From positions 185,793 through 249,792 of the forward strand of contig NZ_QOIN01000035.1 in the NCBI RefSeq assembly GCF_003323715.1: 64,000 nt of DNA, read 5' to 3'. Shown here piece by piece: positions 1 through 13,690 of the stretch. Position 1 is the first letter of the stretch, and each line of letters starts with the position of its first letter. The stretch comes from Streptomyces diacarni. Lineage in GTDB: Bacteria > Actinomycetota > Actinomycetes > Streptomycetales > Streptomycetaceae. A model generated the notes under the pieces. It was not told the origin of the DNA, made no database searches, and saw only the letters and a program-made list of their open reading frames with translations. Made by a program: the position numbers and the translations under genes.

Positions 1-71
1 CGGGATGGCTGCCGCCGGGTGGCGCGTTAGGGTCCCCAGTAGACGAAGACCCCAGTGACGGCCAGCTTCGC

Positions 72-719
72 GTGGCCGTCCGGACACGAGCAGGTGGACA
101 CGTGACGCTTCCGAAGCCTTCCGCCGCCGGTGAGCCCAACTACGGTGGCGGCCTCGGCGACCAGGTCTACAACCGGCTGCTCGACGAGCGCATCATTTTC
201 CTCGGCCAGCCGGTGGACGACGACATCGCCAACAAGATCACCGCCCAGCTCCTTCTCCTCGCCGCCGACCCGGACAAGGACATCTTCCTGTACATCAACA
301 GCCCGGGCGGTTCGGTCCAGGCGGGCATGGCGATCTACGACACCATGCAGTACATCAAGAACGATGTCGTCACCATCGCCATGGGACTCGCGGCGTCGAT
401 GGGCCAGTTCCTGCTGACCGCCGGCACGCCCGGCAAGCGGTTCGCGCTGCCCAACGCCGACATCCTCATCCACCAGCCCTCCGCGGGCCTGGCGGGCTCG
501 GCCACCGACATCAAGATCCACGCCGAGCAGCTGCTGCGCACCAAGAAGCGGCTGGCGGAGCTGTCGGCGGCGCACAGCGGCCAGACCGTCGAGCAGTGGA
601 CCCGCGACGCGGACCGTGACCGCTGGTTCACCGCCGAGGAGGCCAAGCAGTACGGTCTCATCGACGAGGTCTACGGCAGCGCCGCGCAGCTTCCGGGCGG
701 CGGCGGAACGGGCGCGTGA
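72..719 (+). CDS. clpP1: ATP-dependent Clp protease proteolytic subunit ClpP1
   Basis: Serine peptidase subunit of the cytosolic Clp protease. It forms barrels with ClpP2 and degrades substrates unfolded by ClpX or ClpC. The 215 residues fit the family. The catalytic Ser is S109 in GLAASMGQ, the His is H134 in ILIHQP, and the Asp lies in the DRDRWF segment near the C-terminus. The GTG at 72 gives the longest frame; a second GTG at 102 would remove ten residues, and neither has a strong ribosome site. clpP2 follows 100 bp downstream, and clpX comes next, the usual actinobacterial arrangement. The 71 bases before the start show no convincing ClgR operator, though the window edge may cut the promoter. 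Confidence 0.96.
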   Translation: MAVRTRAGGHVTLPKPSAAGEPNYGGGLGDQVYNRLLDERIIFLGQPVDDDIANKITAQLLLLAADPDKDIFLYINSPGGSVQAGMAIYDTMQYIKNDVVTIAMGLAASMGQFLLTAGTPGKRFALPNADILIHQPSAGLAGSATDIKIHAEQLLRTKKRLAELSAAHSGQTVEQWTRDADRDRWFTAEEAKQYGLIDEVYGSAAQLPGGGGTGA

Positions 720-819
720 GACCCGCCACAGCGCCGCACGGCACGCCTTCGTGCGGCCCCGCGCCGCACGGCTCCCGCCCCGACCGCAGCCACCCGTTCA
801 TCTCCAGGAGAACCTCCCG

Positions 820-1479
820 ATGACCTCACTTCAGCCGGGCCCGCGGGCCGAGTTCACCGGCATCGCGCCCGAGTCCCGCTACATCGTCCCGCGCTTCGTC
901 GAGCGCACCTCGCAGGGCGTGCGGGAGTACGACCCCTACGCGAAGCTCTTCGAGGAGCGCGTGATCTTCCTCGGGGTGCAGATCGACGACGCCTCGGCCA
1001 ACGACGTCATGGCGCAGCTGCTGTGCCTGGAGTCGATGGACCCCGACCGCGACATCTCGATCTACATCAACTCCCCGGGCGGCAGCTTCACGGCGCTGAC
1101 GGCGATCTACGACACGATGCAGTTCGTCAAGCCCGACGTCCAGACCGTCTGCATGGGCCAGGCGGCCTCCGCCGCCGCGGTGCTGCTCGCCGCCGGTACG
1201 CCCGGCAAGCGGATGGCGCTGCCGAACGCCCGCATCCTCATCCACCAGCCCTACAGCGAGACGGGCCGTGGCCAGGTCTCCGACCTGGAGATCGCGGCCA
1301 ACGAGATCCAGCGGATGCGCGACCAGCTGGAGGACATGCTCACCAAGCACTCCACCAAGGAGCGCGAGGTCATCTCCTCCGACATCGAGCGCGACAAGAT
1401 CCTCACCGCTGAGGAGACCCTGGAGTACGGGCTGATCGACCAGATCGTCACGACCCGCAAGTCCTCCGTGGGAGTCTGA
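820..1479 (+). CDS. clpP2: ATP-dependent Clp protease proteolytic subunit ClpP2
   Basis: Second ClpP paralogue, 219 residues, partner of ClpP1 in the hetero-oligomeric actinobacterial Clp peptidase. Catalytic Ser117 sits in MGQAASAAA and His142 in RILIHQP; both are intact, so the subunit should be active. The N-terminus is longer and more charged than in ClpP1 (about 45 residues before the conserved EERVIFLG). ATG at 820 is preceded by CAGGAG at 805-810. An upstream extension of the same open frame reaches back into clpP1 but has no ribosome site and no conserved sequence. Probably cotranscribed with clpP1. Confidence 0.96.
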   Translation: MTSLQPGPRAEFTGIAPESRYIVPRFVERTSQGVREYDPYAKLFEERVIFLGVQIDDASANDVMAQLLCLESMDPDRDISIYINSPGGSFTALTAIYDTMQFVKPDVQTVCMGQAASAAAVLLAAGTPGKRMALPNARILIHQPYSETGRGQVSDLEIAANEIQRMRDQLEDMLTKHSTKEREVISSDIERDKILTAEETLEYGLIDQIVTTRKSSVGV

Positions 1480-1654
1480 CGGAGCATGTTCAGGCGGCCC
1501 ACATCCCCTGGGAACGACACGGCGCGGCGCGGGAAGTGTCGGCCGGGTCGTTCCAAGGGGGGCCCATTCCGGCGGCCGGGCAAGGTACCGTCGTTTCAGC
1601 ACGTACCTCGGTCCGTATATCCCTGACGGATCCCAGGCGAAGGGGAAGCTCCTC

Positions 1655-2938
1655 GTGGCACGCATCGGTGATGGCGGCGATCTGCTCAAGTGCTCGTTCT
1701 GCGGCAAGAGCCAGAAGCAGGTGAAGAAGCTCATCGCGGGGCCAGGTGTGTACATCTGCGACGAGTGCATCGATCTCTGCAACGAGATCATCGAGGAGGA
1801 GCTCGCCGAGTCCTCCGAGGTGCGCTGGGACGAGTTGCCCAAGCCCCGGGAGATCTACGAGTTCCTCGAGGGCTACGTCGTCGGCCAGGAGGCCGCGAAG
1901 AAGGCGCTCTCGGTCGCGGTCTACAACCACTACAAGCGCGTCCAGGCGGGCGAGAACGGGAGCGGACGGGACGACGGCATCGAGCTGTCGAAGTCCAACA
2001 TCCTGCTGCTCGGGCCCACGGGCTCCGGCAAGACACTGCTGGCGCAGACGCTGGCCAGGATGCTGAACGTGCCCTTCGCCATCGCCGACGCCACGGCGCT
2101 CACCGAGGCGGGCTACGTCGGTGAGGACGTCGAGAACATCCTGCTGAAGCTCATTCAGGCGGCGGACTACGACGTCAAGAAGGCCGAGACCGGGATCATC
2201 TACATCGATGAGATCGACAAGGTCGCCCGCAAGAGTGAGAACCCGTCGATCACCCGTGACGTCAGTGGCGAGGGCGTGCAGCAGGCGCTGCTGAAGATCC
2301 TGGAGGGCACCACCGCCTCCGTGCCGCCGCAGGGCGGCCGCAAGCACCCGCATCAGGAGTTCATCCAGATCGACACGACGAACGTGCTGTTCGTCGTGGG
2401 CGGCGCCTTCGCGGGGCTGGAGAAGATCATCGAGTCCCGCGCGGGTGCCAAGGGCATCGGTTTCGGCGCCGACATCCGCTCCAAGCGGGAGATCGAGGCC
2501 AGCAACCAGTTCGAGGAGGTCATGCCGGAGGACCTGGTGAAGTTCGGGATGATCCCCGAGTTCATCGGGCGGCTCCCGGTCATCACCTCGGTGCACAACC
2601 TCGACCGCGAGGCGCTCCTGCAGATCCTGATGGAGCCCCGCAACGCCCTGGTCAAGCAGTACCAGCGGCTGTTCGAACTCGACGGCGTCGAGCTGGACTT
2701 CGACCGGCCCGCGCTGGAGGCCATCGCCGACCAGGCCATCCTGCGCGGCACCGGGGCGCGCGGCCTGCGCGCCATCATGGAGGAGGTCCTCCAGTCGGTG
2801 ATGTACGAGGTGCCCTCCCGCAAGGACGTGGAGCGTGTCGTGATCACCGAGGAGGTCGTGCACTCCAACGTCAACCCGACGCTGGTCCCGCGCGCCCGCG
2901 GCAACGGCGAGCAGCAGCGCCACGAGAAGAGCGCCTGA
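1655..2938 (+). CDS. clpX: ATP-dependent Clp protease ATP-binding subunit ClpX
   Basis: AAA+ unfoldase that feeds substrates to ClpP1P2. Residues 13-38 form the N-terminal zinc-binding domain with C13, C16, C35 and C38. The Walker A motif GPTGSGKT is at 120-127, the pore loop GYVG at 153-156, the Walker B motif IIYIDEID at 181-188, and an IGF-type ClpP-docking loop lies in GIGFGADI near 270. At 427 residues it is full length. GTG at 1655 follows AGGGGAAG (1641-1648). The 175-bp gap after clpP2 leaves room for a separate promoter. A strong hairpin follows at 3001-3042. Confidence 0.97.
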   Translation: MARIGDGGDLLKCSFCGKSQKQVKKLIAGPGVYICDECIDLCNEIIEEELAESSEVRWDELPKPREIYEFLEGYVVGQEAAKKALSVAVYNHYKRVQAGENGSGRDDGIELSKSNILLLGPTGSGKTLLAQTLARMLNVPFAIADATALTEAGYVGEDVENILLKLIQAADYDVKKAETGIIYIDEIDKVARKSENPSITRDVSGEGVQQALLKILEGTTASVPPQGGRKHPHQEFIQIDTTNVLFVVGGAFAGLEKIIESRAGAKGIGFGADIRSKREIEASNQFEEVMPEDLVKFGMIPEFIGRLPVITSVHNLDREALLQILMEPRNALVKQYQRLFELDGVELDFDRPALEAIADQAILRGTGARGLRAIMEEVLQSVMYEVPSRKDVERVVITEEVVHSNVNPTLVPRARGNGEQQRHEKSA

Positions 2939-3000
2939 GCGCCCACGGCGCCGCCCCGCGCCCGCGAGCCCACTGGGCCGCCCCGCGCCCCGGACGGCAA

Positions 3001-3042
3001 CGGTGAGGGCCCGCATCCCGAACGGGGTGCGGGCCCTCACCG
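3001..3042. terminator. Bidirectional terminator between clpX and the convergent membrane-protein gene
   Basis: Arms at 3001-3020 and 3023-3042 pair over 20 bp with a single mismatch around a two-base loop. It lies between the clpX stop (2938) and the stop of the minus-strand gene at 3064, so it can serve both. Confidence 0.8.
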
Positions 3043-3063
3043 GTCGGCCGTGTGGCGGGCGCC

Positions 3064-3906
3064 TTACCTGGGCACCGTCACCTTGTCCTTGACGCGGACC
3101 GTGAGGCCGGCGAACTTCTCCAAGTCGATGGAGCCCGGACTCGTGTTGGCGATGTCGACCTCCAGCACGACGGCCATCGTGGACTCGTCCGCCCACGCGC
3201 AGGCGGGCGCGTACACGCTGACGCCGCCCTGGGAGAGGCGCGTCAGCTGGCAGGAGACCTCCACGCCGCCGCGGGTGAACTCCTTGCGCTCGCCGACGGC
3301 CCGCCCGTTCTGGCTCTGGCCCATCCCGTCCAGCATGTCGTCGCGCATCTCGGACGACGAGGCGTCGATGTCCCCGTAGGCGCCGGAGATGGCGAGCCCG
3401 CCCGCTGTCGGGCTGCCCGAGGAACCGGCGGAGTACGTGGCGACCCTGGCGACGCCGTCGGCCGGCAGCTCGTCCTGGAGCTGCCGCTCCTGCTCGCTCA
3501 CCTGGGCGTTGTCGTCCACCCGGCTGTAGGAGCCGCTCTCCAGCGTGGCGGGGAACCGGATCTTCTCGGTGCCGTGCGGCTTGCTCGCGGCCACGAGTGC
3601 GCCGATGCCGAACAGCGCCCCGCCGACCGCCACCAGGCTGCCGAGCACGATGGCGGTGATGGCGCCGCCGCCCAGGCCGCGGCGGGGCGGCGGCACGGGA
3701 GGCGGCGGCCAGGCGCCGTAAGGGCCCGGAGCGCCGGGCGGCCCGCCGTAGGGCCCCGGCGCTCCGTAGGGGCCACCGGCCGGGGGCGGCGCTCCGTAAG
3801 GGCCGGGGCCCTGCGGGGGCTGTCCGTAGGGGCCGGGGGCGCCGTAAGGGCCCGGAGGCTGCTGCCCGTGTCCGCCCGGTGGGTTCGGGACGGGTGGCTG
3901 GGTCAT
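3064..3906 (-). CDS. Proline-rich single-pass membrane protein, paralogue 1 of 3
   Basis: Function unknown. Residues 1-75 are a low-complexity cytoplasmic region of GPYG and GAPGPYG units. One membrane span follows at about 82-107, then an extracytoplasmic domain of about 170 residues. That domain ends with a motif shared with the next two genes: a Cys, then about 15 residues later a second Cys in CAWADESTM. The two cysteines could form a disulfide outside the cell. It is the shortest of the three (280 residues) and the most diverged in the outer domain. A GGGAGGG ribosome site precedes the ATG by about 11 nt. It follows paralogue 2 by 60 bp on the same strand and may be cotranscribed with it. 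Confidence 0.85.
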   Translation of the reverse strand: MTQPPVPNPPGGHGQQPPGPYGAPGPYGQPPQGPGPYGAPPPAGGPYGAPGPYGGPPGAPGPYGAWPPPPVPPPRRGLGGGAITAIVLGSLVAVGGALFGIGALVAASKPHGTEKIRFPATLESGSYSRVDDNAQVSEQERQLQDELPADGVARVATYSAGSSGSPTAGGLAISGAYGDIDASSSEMRDDMLDGMGQSQNGRAVGERKEFTRGGVEVSCQLTRLSQGGVSVYAPACAWADESTMAVVLEVDIANTSPGSIDLEKFAGLTVRVKDKVTVPR

Positions 3907-3966
3907 GCGGTGGGTTCCCTCCCCTGGGCGTGTACGGAATCGTCCGGCCGACTGCCGGCAGGCGGC

Positions 3967-4998
3967 TCAGGACTTGACGCGGGCCTTCGTGCGCAGGTCG
4001 GCGGCGAACTTGGCGACCTCGTCCTTGGAGACGCCGCCGGTGCCCTTCATGGCCGCGGCGACGTCGACACCGACGACGGTGCCCATCGTGCTGCGGTCCG
4101 CCCACACGCAGATCGGCATGGACAGGTTGCTGCTGCCCTCGGTGACCTTCGCGGTCCGGCACTTCATCAGCGCGCCGTCCAGCCCCGCGGGCTCGACCGA
4201 CTCGGCTTCGCCGTCCCAGGCGACCTTCTCGGACTCGCCGACGTTGTCGCCGGTGTCCTGGGAGTTCTCGTTGGCCTTGGAGAAGGCGTTGTCGATGGTC
4301 TTCTCCGGGTCGTCGATGGTGCCGTAGACGCCGTTGAAGCTCATCGACTTGCTGCTGGTGCCGGTCCCGGTCGTGTAGCCGCCGGACACCTTCTTGGCAT
4401 CCTCGACGCCGAGTTCGGCGGCCTTGGCCGAGTCCGTCGCGCCGACGGGGCCGCCGCCGCTGCCGCCCGCCGACGAGCCGGTCTTGTACTCGCCGACCTG
4501 GTCGGGGACGGTCAGCTTGTGCGGCCCGTCGTCGGCGACGTCGCTGTTGCCGCTGCCGCCCAGGACGCCGAAGGCGAACAGTCCGCCGATGACGGCGCCC
4601 ACCACGACCAGCGCGCCGATGACGATGCCGATGGTCTTGCCCTTGCCACCGCCGCTCTGCGGCGGCATCGGCATCCCGGGCTGCCCCGGCTGCCCGTAGG
4701 GGCCCGGCTGGCCCGGCATACCCGGAGGCTGCCCCGGCATCCCCGGCTGGCCCGGCTGTCCGTACGGTGCGCCGCCCTGCGGCTGGCCCTGCTGCGGGAA
4801 GCCGTAACCGGGCTGCTGCGGCTGGCCCTGCTGGGGGTAGCCGTAACCGGGCTGCTGCGGCTGGCCCTGCTGGGGGTAGCCGTAACCGGGCTGCTGCGGC
4901 TGGCCCGGAGCGCCGCCGTAGGGGCCTGGCCCTCCGGGCGGCGGCTGCTGACCGTAAGGGCCCGGCTGGCCGTAGGGGCCTGGCTGGTTGTGGCTCAT
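3967..4998 (-). CDS. Proline/glutamine-rich single-pass membrane protein, paralogue 2 of 3
   Basis: Function unknown; 343 residues. N-terminal 1-115 is a Pro/Gln/Gly/Tyr-rich tail with three near-identical 13-residue units ([13 protein letters not shown] type) encoded by a 39-bp tandem repeat. A membrane span lies at about 122-147. The outer domain carries the family motif: MKC, then [10 protein letters not shown] about 16 residues on. It also has [16 protein letters not shown], matching [16 protein letters not shown] in paralogue 3. The ribosome site and leader match those of paralogue 3 base for base over about 20 nt, which points to duplication together with control sequences. Such proteins are common in Streptomyces but have no assigned role that I know of. 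Confidence 0.85.
   Translation of the reverse strand: MSHNQPGPYGQPGPYGQQPPPGGPGPYGGAPGQPQQPGYGYPQQGQPQQPGYGYPQQGQPQQPGYGFPQQGQPQGGAPYGQPGQPGMPGQPPGMPGQPGPYGQPGQPGMPMPPQSGGGKGKTIGIVIGALVVVGAVIGGLFAFGVLGGSGNSDVADDGPHKLTVPDQVGEYKTGSSAGGSGGGPVGATDSAKAAELGVEDAKKVSGGYTTGTGTSSKSMSFNGVYGTIDDPEKTIDNAFSKANENSQDTGDNVGESEKVAWDGEAESVEPAGLDGALMKCRTAKVTEGSSNLSMPICVWADRSTMGTVVGVDVAAAMKGTGGVSKDEVAKFAADLRTKARVKS
4781..4897. repeat. 39-bp tandem repeat, three copies, inside paralogue 2
   Basis: Copies at 4781-4819, 4820-4858 and 4859-4897; copies two and three are almost identical, and a partial fourth begins at 4898. The period is a multiple of three, so copy-number change would add or remove 13 residues of the proline/glutamine tail without a frameshift. 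Confidence 0.9.
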
Positions 4999-5231
4999 GG
5001 CGGCGCTTCCCCTCCGTTGATGTGCTTATCGCGCCAGCTCATCTTGACGGATGCACGACGAGAACGCCGCACCGGGCGCCGAATCGGTGCCGGGCGGGAA
5101 CGCAATCGTGAAACTCGCGCAGTGCATTGCCCCGCTCTGCGCGCAATGCCCCGAGGTGTGCGGTGTGTGCGGGCAAGGGCGCGCGGTGTTGCGGCCCCGA
5201 GCGCGGTGTGTGACAGGCGGTGTGTGACACG

Positions 5232-5262
5232 ACGGCGCCCGGCGGAGACCGCCGGGCGCCGT
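5232..5262. terminator. Hairpin terminator downstream of paralogue 3
   Basis: Perfect 14-bp inverted repeat (5232-5245 with 5249-5262) around a three-base loop. It lies 59 bp beyond the minus-strand stop at 5321, so it probably ends that transcript. The rest of the 322-bp gap (4999-5320) holds the leader of paralogue 2 and no credible gene. Confidence 0.8.
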
Positions 5263-5320
5263 GCTCACCTCTCGTCCCCCGTATCGCGTTCGTCGCCCTC
5301 GTCGCCCGAGGCGTGCGGGC

Positions 5321-6388
5321 TCACTTGAGCGGTACGCGCACGTCCTTGCGGACCTTCGCCGTCGTCTCACCGGCCTCGGACACGGGGGTGTCCTTGCCGC
5401 TGAGCACGTCGGCCGAGGAGGCGGTCACCACGAAGCCGATGGTGCTGTGGTCGCCCCACATGCAGAACGGCATGGTGAATCCTTCGATGCCCGAGGTGTC
5501 GCCGGGAGGCGCGGTGAACTTCACCTTCTGGCACTTCATCACCGCGTCGTCGCCCAGACTCGGCGGGTTGACCTCCTGCGGCTTGCCGTCCAGCTCGGCC
5601 TTGCCGCCACCGCCGGTGCTCGGGTCCTTCTCCGCCTCCTTGGCCACCATCAGCAGCGCGGCGTTGACGACCGCCTCCGGGTTCTCGATCTCGCCGTAGA
5701 CCCCGCCGAAGTTGAGGGTCTTGGCGTTCATCCCCTCGCCGCTCTCGTAGGTCGCCGAGACGCTCTTGGGGTCCTTGACGCCGAACTGCTCGAACTTCTC
5801 CCGGTCGGACTCGCTGAACCCGCTGGAGGAGTTGTTCTCCGAGCCCGGCTTCTTGTCGTACTCGGACACCACCGTCTCCGGCGTGATGAGCTTGTACTTC
5901 TTGCCGTCGTCGGCGACCGAGGAGCCGCCCCCTCCGCCGCTGCCGCCGCCCTTGTCGTCGTCCTTCCCGGTGAAGAGGACGACGCCGCCTATCACCGCGC
6001 CGACGACGACCAGGGCCGCGACGACGATGCCGATGGTCTTGCCTTTGCCCCCGCTGCTCGGCGGCGGCGTCGGCATCCCGGGCATCCCCGGCTGGCCGGG
6101 CTGCCCGTAGGGGCCGCCGGGCTGGCCCGGCATACCGGGCTGCTGCATGCCGGGCTGCTGCTGCGGATAGCCGTAAGGTGCTCCGCCCTGCTGGGGCGGA
6201 GGGCCGGGAGGCTGCTGCGGTGCGCCGGGCTGTTGCGGATAGCCGTAGCCGGGCTGCCCCGGGGCACCGCCGTACGGGTTCGGGCCGCCGGGCTGCTGGG
6301 GCTGCTGCCCGTAGGGCCCCGGCTGCTGGCCGTAGGGTCCGGGCTGGCCTGGCTGGCCGCCGTACGGGCCGGGCTGGTTGTCACTCAT
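5321..6388 (-). CDS. Proline-rich single-pass membrane protein, paralogue 3 of 3
   Basis: Function unknown; 355 residues, the longest of the trio. Residues 1-112 are Pro/Gln/Gly-rich with PGPYGQ units, the membrane span is at about 118-140, and a Lys/Asp/Gly linker leads to the outer domain. That domain has the family features [19 protein letters not shown] and [10 protein letters not shown]. The ATG at 6388 is preceded by GGAGGGGAAG. Its upstream sequence matches that of paralogue 2 over the ribosome site and again at a GCATCCGTCA block about 60 nt from the start. It is divergent from valS. Confidence 0.85.
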   Translation of the reverse strand: MSDNQPGPYGGQPGQPGPYGQQPGPYGQQPQQPGGPNPYGGAPGQPGYGYPQQPGAPQQPPGPPPQQGGAPYGYPQQQPGMQQPGMPGQPGGPYGQPGQPGMPGMPTPPPSSGGKGKTIGIVVAALVVVGAVIGGVVLFTGKDDDKGGGSGGGGGSSVADDGKKYKLITPETVVSEYDKKPGSENNSSSGFSESDREKFEQFGVKDPKSVSATYESGEGMNAKTLNFGGVYGEIENPEAVVNAALLMVAKEAEKDPSTGGGGKAELDGKPQEVNPPSLGDDAVMKCQKVKFTAPPGDTSGIEGFTMPFCMWGDHSTIGFVVTASSADVLSGKDTPVSEAGETTAKVRKDVRVPLK

Positions 6389-6507
6389 GGCGGCGCTTCC
6401 CCTCCGTGAACATGTAGTCGAATGCGCTGACGCTCATAGTGACGGATGCCGTCTCCGAGCGCTGCACCGGTCCTCAAACCGATTCGAGACCGGGACATCG
6501 GCGCCCG

Positions 6508-6513
6508 TACACT
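6508..6513 (+). promoter_or_regulatory. -10 box of a leaderless valS promoter
   Basis: TACACT sits seven bases before the GTG at 6521, the spacing expected if transcription starts at the start codon. There is no ribosome site before this GTG. No strong -35 is visible. Confidence 0.6.
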
Positions 6514-6520
6514 GGCGGTC

Positions 6521-9163
<2,643 letters not shown>

Positions 9164-9181
9164 CGCGGGCAGCGACGGCAA

Positions 9182-9213
9182 CGCCCCCTTCTCCGTACGC
9201 GGAGGAGGGGGCG
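9182..9213. terminator. Terminator between valS and the convergent SDR gene
   Basis: Arms 9182-9195 and 9200-9213 pair over 14 bp with one mismatch and a four-base loop, 18 bp after the valS stop and 25 bp from the stop of the opposing gene. Confidence 0.8.
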
Positions 9214-9238
9214 CGGTGTTCCCGTGAGGCCGGCGGAC

Positions 9239-10660
<1,422 letters not shown>

Positions 10661-10665
<5 letters not shown>

Positions 10666-10700
10666 GTCAGCAGACTATGCCTGCATGGCACAATCTGCCA
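10661..10700. promoter_or_regulatory. Putative TetR operator and minus-strand promoter
   Basis: GCAGACTATGC (10670-10680) and GCACAATCTGC (10688-10698) form an inverted repeat matching at 9 of 11 positions around a 7-base centre. TGGCA/TGCCA arms sit inside at 10686-10700. The minus-strand -10 TAGTCT (10672-10677) lies within it, with TGGCAG 17 nt upstream as a possible -35. A bound repressor would block the tetR-SDR promoter and perhaps the divergent gene. Confidence 0.5.
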
Positions 10701-10780
10701 CCGCGGCCGAAACCGGCCCGGGTGCGGCCCGGTGCGGGCACGGGCGCGAGCGGGGGAGACGAGCGACCGTACGACCATGG

Positions 10781-12061
10781 GTGGCAAGACCAGTGCATCG
10801 ACGCCAGTTCCTCCTCGGCGCCTCCTCTCTCGCGACCGCCACGGGCCTCGGGCTCACCGGGTGCTCCGGTGGCGGCGGGGAGCAGACGCTCACCGTGCTC
10901 GCCTCCAGCTACGACGAAAGCGTCGGCTCGGGCATCACCGACCAGTGGAGCGACGTCATCAAGGCGTTCGAGAAGAAGCACCCGGACATCAAGGTCGATC
11001 TCCAGCTCGTCCCCTTCACCCGCATCGACAAGGAGCTCGCCAAGCGGGTCGAGGACGGCGACCCGCCCGACATCTCCCAGGGCAACGTCTTCGCCGGCTA
11101 CGCGGAGGACGGCAGGCTCTTCCCCGCCAGCGACGTCTTCAAGATCCCGGTCCAGGCCGACTTCATCACCTCCTTCGCCCAGGCGGGCGAGGTGAACTTC
11201 GCGCAGCACGGGATCCCGTTCCTGGCCAGCACCCCGCGCCTCTTCTACAACACCGACCTCTTCGAGAAGGCCGGCATCAGCGGTCCGCCCCGCAGCTGGG
11301 AGGAGCTGCGCACCGCGGCCCAGGCGCTCAAGCGGGCGGGCGTGCCCACCCCGTACGGGCTCGCGCTGGGCCCGGAGGCCGCCGAGGACGAGGCGCTCGC
11401 CTGGATGCTGGCCGCGGACGGCGGGTACGCCAGCACCGCAGGCTACGACTTCGGCAAGGCCGAGAACGTCCACGCGCTGACCTGGCTGCGCGAGAGCATG
11501 GTCGCCGAAGGGCTGGCCGGCGCCCACCCGGACAAGCTGACCCGCACGAAGGCCTACGAGGGCTTCCTCAAGGGGCGGATAGGCATGCTCAACGCGCACC
11601 CGGTGCTGCTCGGCACCGCGCAGAAGGCCGAGTTTCCGTACGCGCACGCCGCCTTCCCCAAGGAGGACGGCGGCGCCGCACCGCCCGTCGGCCTCTCCGA
11701 CTGGCTGATGGCGTTCAAGGCGGGCGGCCGCCGCGAGCAGTGCTCCGCGTTCCTCAACTTCCTCTACCAGGTCACCTCCGTGCGCCAGTACGGCAGCGGC
11801 CAGGGCACCCTGCCCGTCACCGTCTCCGGCTCGCGCGCCCTGCGCGCGGACCCCTCGGGCAAGCCGCTGCGCCGGTTCATCGACCAGATGCCGGACGCCG
11901 AGTTCCAGCCGGTGGGGCGTACCTCCTGGCCGACCGTGCGCACCCGCGTGCAGGGCTCCGTCGGCAAGGCCGTCGACCCGAAGGGGCCGTCCCCGCGGGC
12001 CGTTCTCGACGCCCTGCAGAGGGCGGCCGACGAGGCCGACCGCGCGGCCCGCCGCGACTGA
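10781..12061 (+). CDS. Extracellular solute-binding lipoprotein (ABC sugar-type), Tat signal
   Basis: Family 1 solute-binding protein of 426 residues. The start at GTG 10781 gives a textbook signal: twin arginines in HRRQFLLG, a hydrophobic stretch, then the lipobox LTGC, so it should be exported by Tat and lipid-anchored outside the membrane. The mature part resembles oligosaccharide binding proteins (ADFITSFAQAGEV and YGLALGPEA segments). The open frame runs 90 codons further upstream across the TetR operator, but that part has no ribosome site and would bury the signal. No permease or ATPase genes are adjacent, so it is an orphan binding protein. Divergent from tetR. Confidence 0.85.
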   Translation: MARPVHRRQFLLGASSLATATGLGLTGCSGGGGEQTLTVLASSYDESVGSGITDQWSDVIKAFEKKHPDIKVDLQLVPFTRIDKELAKRVEDGDPPDISQGNVFAGYAEDGRLFPASDVFKIPVQADFITSFAQAGEVNFAQHGIPFLASTPRLFYNTDLFEKAGISGPPRSWEELRTAAQALKRAGVPTPYGLALGPEAAEDEALAWMLAADGGYASTAGYDFGKAENVHALTWLRESMVAEGLAGAHPDKLTRTKAYEGFLKGRIGMLNAHPVLLGTAQKAEFPYAHAAFPKEDGGAAPPVGLSDWLMAFKAGGRREQCSAFLNFLYQVTSVRQYGSGQGTLPVTVSGSRALRADPSGKPLRRFIDQMPDAEFQPVGRTSWPTVRTRVQGSVGKAVDPKGPSPRAVLDALQRAADEADRAARRD

Positions 12062-12117
12062 CGGGCGGGCGGCCCCGGTGTCACCCGGCGGCCTGCGCCC
12101 GCCGCGCCACCCTTACG

Positions 12118-12123
12118 TAGACT
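12118..12123 (+). promoter_or_regulatory. -10 box of a leaderless folC promoter
   Basis: TAGACT ends seven bases before the GTG at 12131; no ribosome site precedes the start. Confidence 0.6.
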
Positions 12124-12130
12124 GGTCCGC

Positions 12131-13690
12131 GTGAGCGACGAGCCCCAGCCCCACGAACCCGACCCGTCCCTCTATGAGCCCGCGGAGTCCCTCGATCCCG
12201 ACGAGTCGCCCGACGCGTTCGAGGAGATCGTCGGCGAGGAGACCGACCGCGACGCGGACCTCGCGGTGATCGAGGCGGGCAGCCGCACCCTGCGGGCCCA
12301 GGCAGGGCCCCCGCAGCCGGACGTCGTGCCCGGCAGGCCCGAGGACCCCGAGGTGGACCGGGCGCTGCGCGAGGTCGAGGAGGCGCTGGCCACCCGCTGG
12401 GGCGAGACGAAGCTGGACCCCTCGGTCCAGCGCATCGCCGCGCTGGTGGACGTGCTGGGGGACCCGCAGCGCTCCTACCCCTCCATCCACATCACCGGCA
12501 CCAACGGCAAGACGACCACGGCCCGCATGGTCGAGGCGCTGCTGTCCGCCTTCGAACTGCGCACCGGACGCTACAGCTCCCCGCACGTGCAGTCGGTCAC
12601 CGAGCGCATCAGCATCGACGGCGCCCCCGTCTCCGCGGAGCGCTTCATCGAGACCTACCGCGACATCGAGCCGTACGTCGAGATGGTCGACGCCCGGCAG
12701 GACTACCGGCTCTCCTTCTTCGAGGTGCTCACCGGCATGGCGTACGCGGCCTTCGCCGACGCGCCGGTGGACGTCGCCGTCGTCGAGGTGGGCATGGGCG
12801 GCAGGTGGGACGCCACCAACGTCATCGACGCGGGCGTCGCGGTGATCACCCCGATCTCGCTGGACCACACCGACCGGCTCGGCGACACGCCCGAGGCGAT
12901 CGCGGTGGAGAAGTCCGGCATCGTCAAGCCCGACGCCACGGTGGTGCTGGCACAGCAGCCGGTGGAGGCGGCCTCCGTCGTGTTGAAGAAGGCCGTCGAG
13001 GTGGACGCCACCGTCGCGCGCGAGGGCATGGAGTTCGGCGTCGTCGAGCGGCAGGTGGCGGTCGGCGGCCAGCAGCTGACCCTGCGCGGTCTCGGCGGCG
13101 AGTACCCGGACGTCTTCCTGCCGCTGCACGGCGCCCACATGGCGCACAACGCGAGTGTGGCCCTGGCCGCGGTCGAGGCCTTCTTCGGTATCGGCAGGCA
13201 GCAGGCCCGCGCCCTGGACATCGACGTGGTGCGCCAGGCCTTCGCCTCGGTCTCGTCGCCCGGCCGGCTGGAGGTGGTGCGCACCAGCCCCTCGGTGGTG
13301 CTGGACGCCGCGCACAACCCGGGCGGGGCGCAGGCCACCGCGGAAGCCGTCAGCGAGGCCTTCGACTTCAGCCGGCTGGTCGGCGTCGTCGCCCCGAGCG
13401 CGGGCAAGGACGTCCGCGGCGTGCTGGAGGCCTTCGAGTCGCTGTTCGCCGAGGTCGTCGTCACCCGCAACTCCAGCCACCGCGCGATGGACGTGGACGA
13501 GCTGGCCGCGGTCGCCGTGGAGGTCTTCGGCGAGGAGCGGGTCCAGGTCGAGCCGCGGTTGGATCTGGCGCTGGAGGAGGCGGTGACCCTCGCCGAGGAG
13601 GAGGGCGAGTACGCGGGGGCCGGGGTGTTGGTCACCGGCTCCGTCATCACGGTCGGCGAGGCCCGGCTGCTGCTGCGAGGGAGGCGCTAG
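12131..13690 (+). CDS. folC: Folylpolyglutamate synthase / dihydrofolate synthase
   Basis: Mur-ligase-family enzyme that adds glutamates to folates and joins dihydropteroate to glutamate. The P-loop ITGTNGKTTT lies at about 121-130, followed by SLDHTDRLG and, in the C-terminal domain, DAAHNPGGA. The first 95 residues are an acidic, disordered extension (Asp, Glu, Pro), making the protein longer (519) than the usual 420-450. The stop is immediately followed by the ATG of the next gene, so they are one operon. Confidence 0.94.
   Translation: MSDEPQPHEPDPSLYEPAESLDPDESPDAFEEIVGEETDRDADLAVIEAGSRTLRAQAGPPQPDVVPGRPEDPEVDRALREVEEALATRWGETKLDPSVQRIAALVDVLGDPQRSYPSIHITGTNGKTTTARMVEALLSAFELRTGRYSSPHVQSVTERISIDGAPVSAERFIETYRDIEPYVEMVDARQDYRLSFFEVLTGMAYAAFADAPVDVAVVEVGMGGRWDATNVIDAGVAVITPISLDHTDRLGDTPEAIAVEKSGIVKPDATVVLAQQPVEAASVVLKKAVEVDATVAREGMEFGVVERQVAVGGQQLTLRGLGGEYPDVFLPLHGAHMAHNASVALAAVEAFFGIGRQQARALDIDVVRQAFASVSSPGRLEVVRTSPSVVLDAAHNPGGAQATAEAVSEAFDFSRLVGVVAPSAGKDVRGVLEAFESLFAEVVVTRNSSHRAMDVDELAAVAVEVFGEERVQVEPRLDLALEEAVTLAEEEGEYAGAGVLVTGSVITVGEARLLLRGRR

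Noticed and set aside
1..71. ClgR operator before clpP1
   Set aside because: No pair of GTTCGC-like half sites at the right spacing is present; the promoter may lie outside the window.
3052..5328. 758-codon plus-strand open frame opposite the membrane-protein trio
   Set aside because: Exact antisense of the proline-rich genes; its residues (Gly, Arg, Ala, Val) follow from complementing Pro/Gly/Tyr codons, and it has no start signals or domains.
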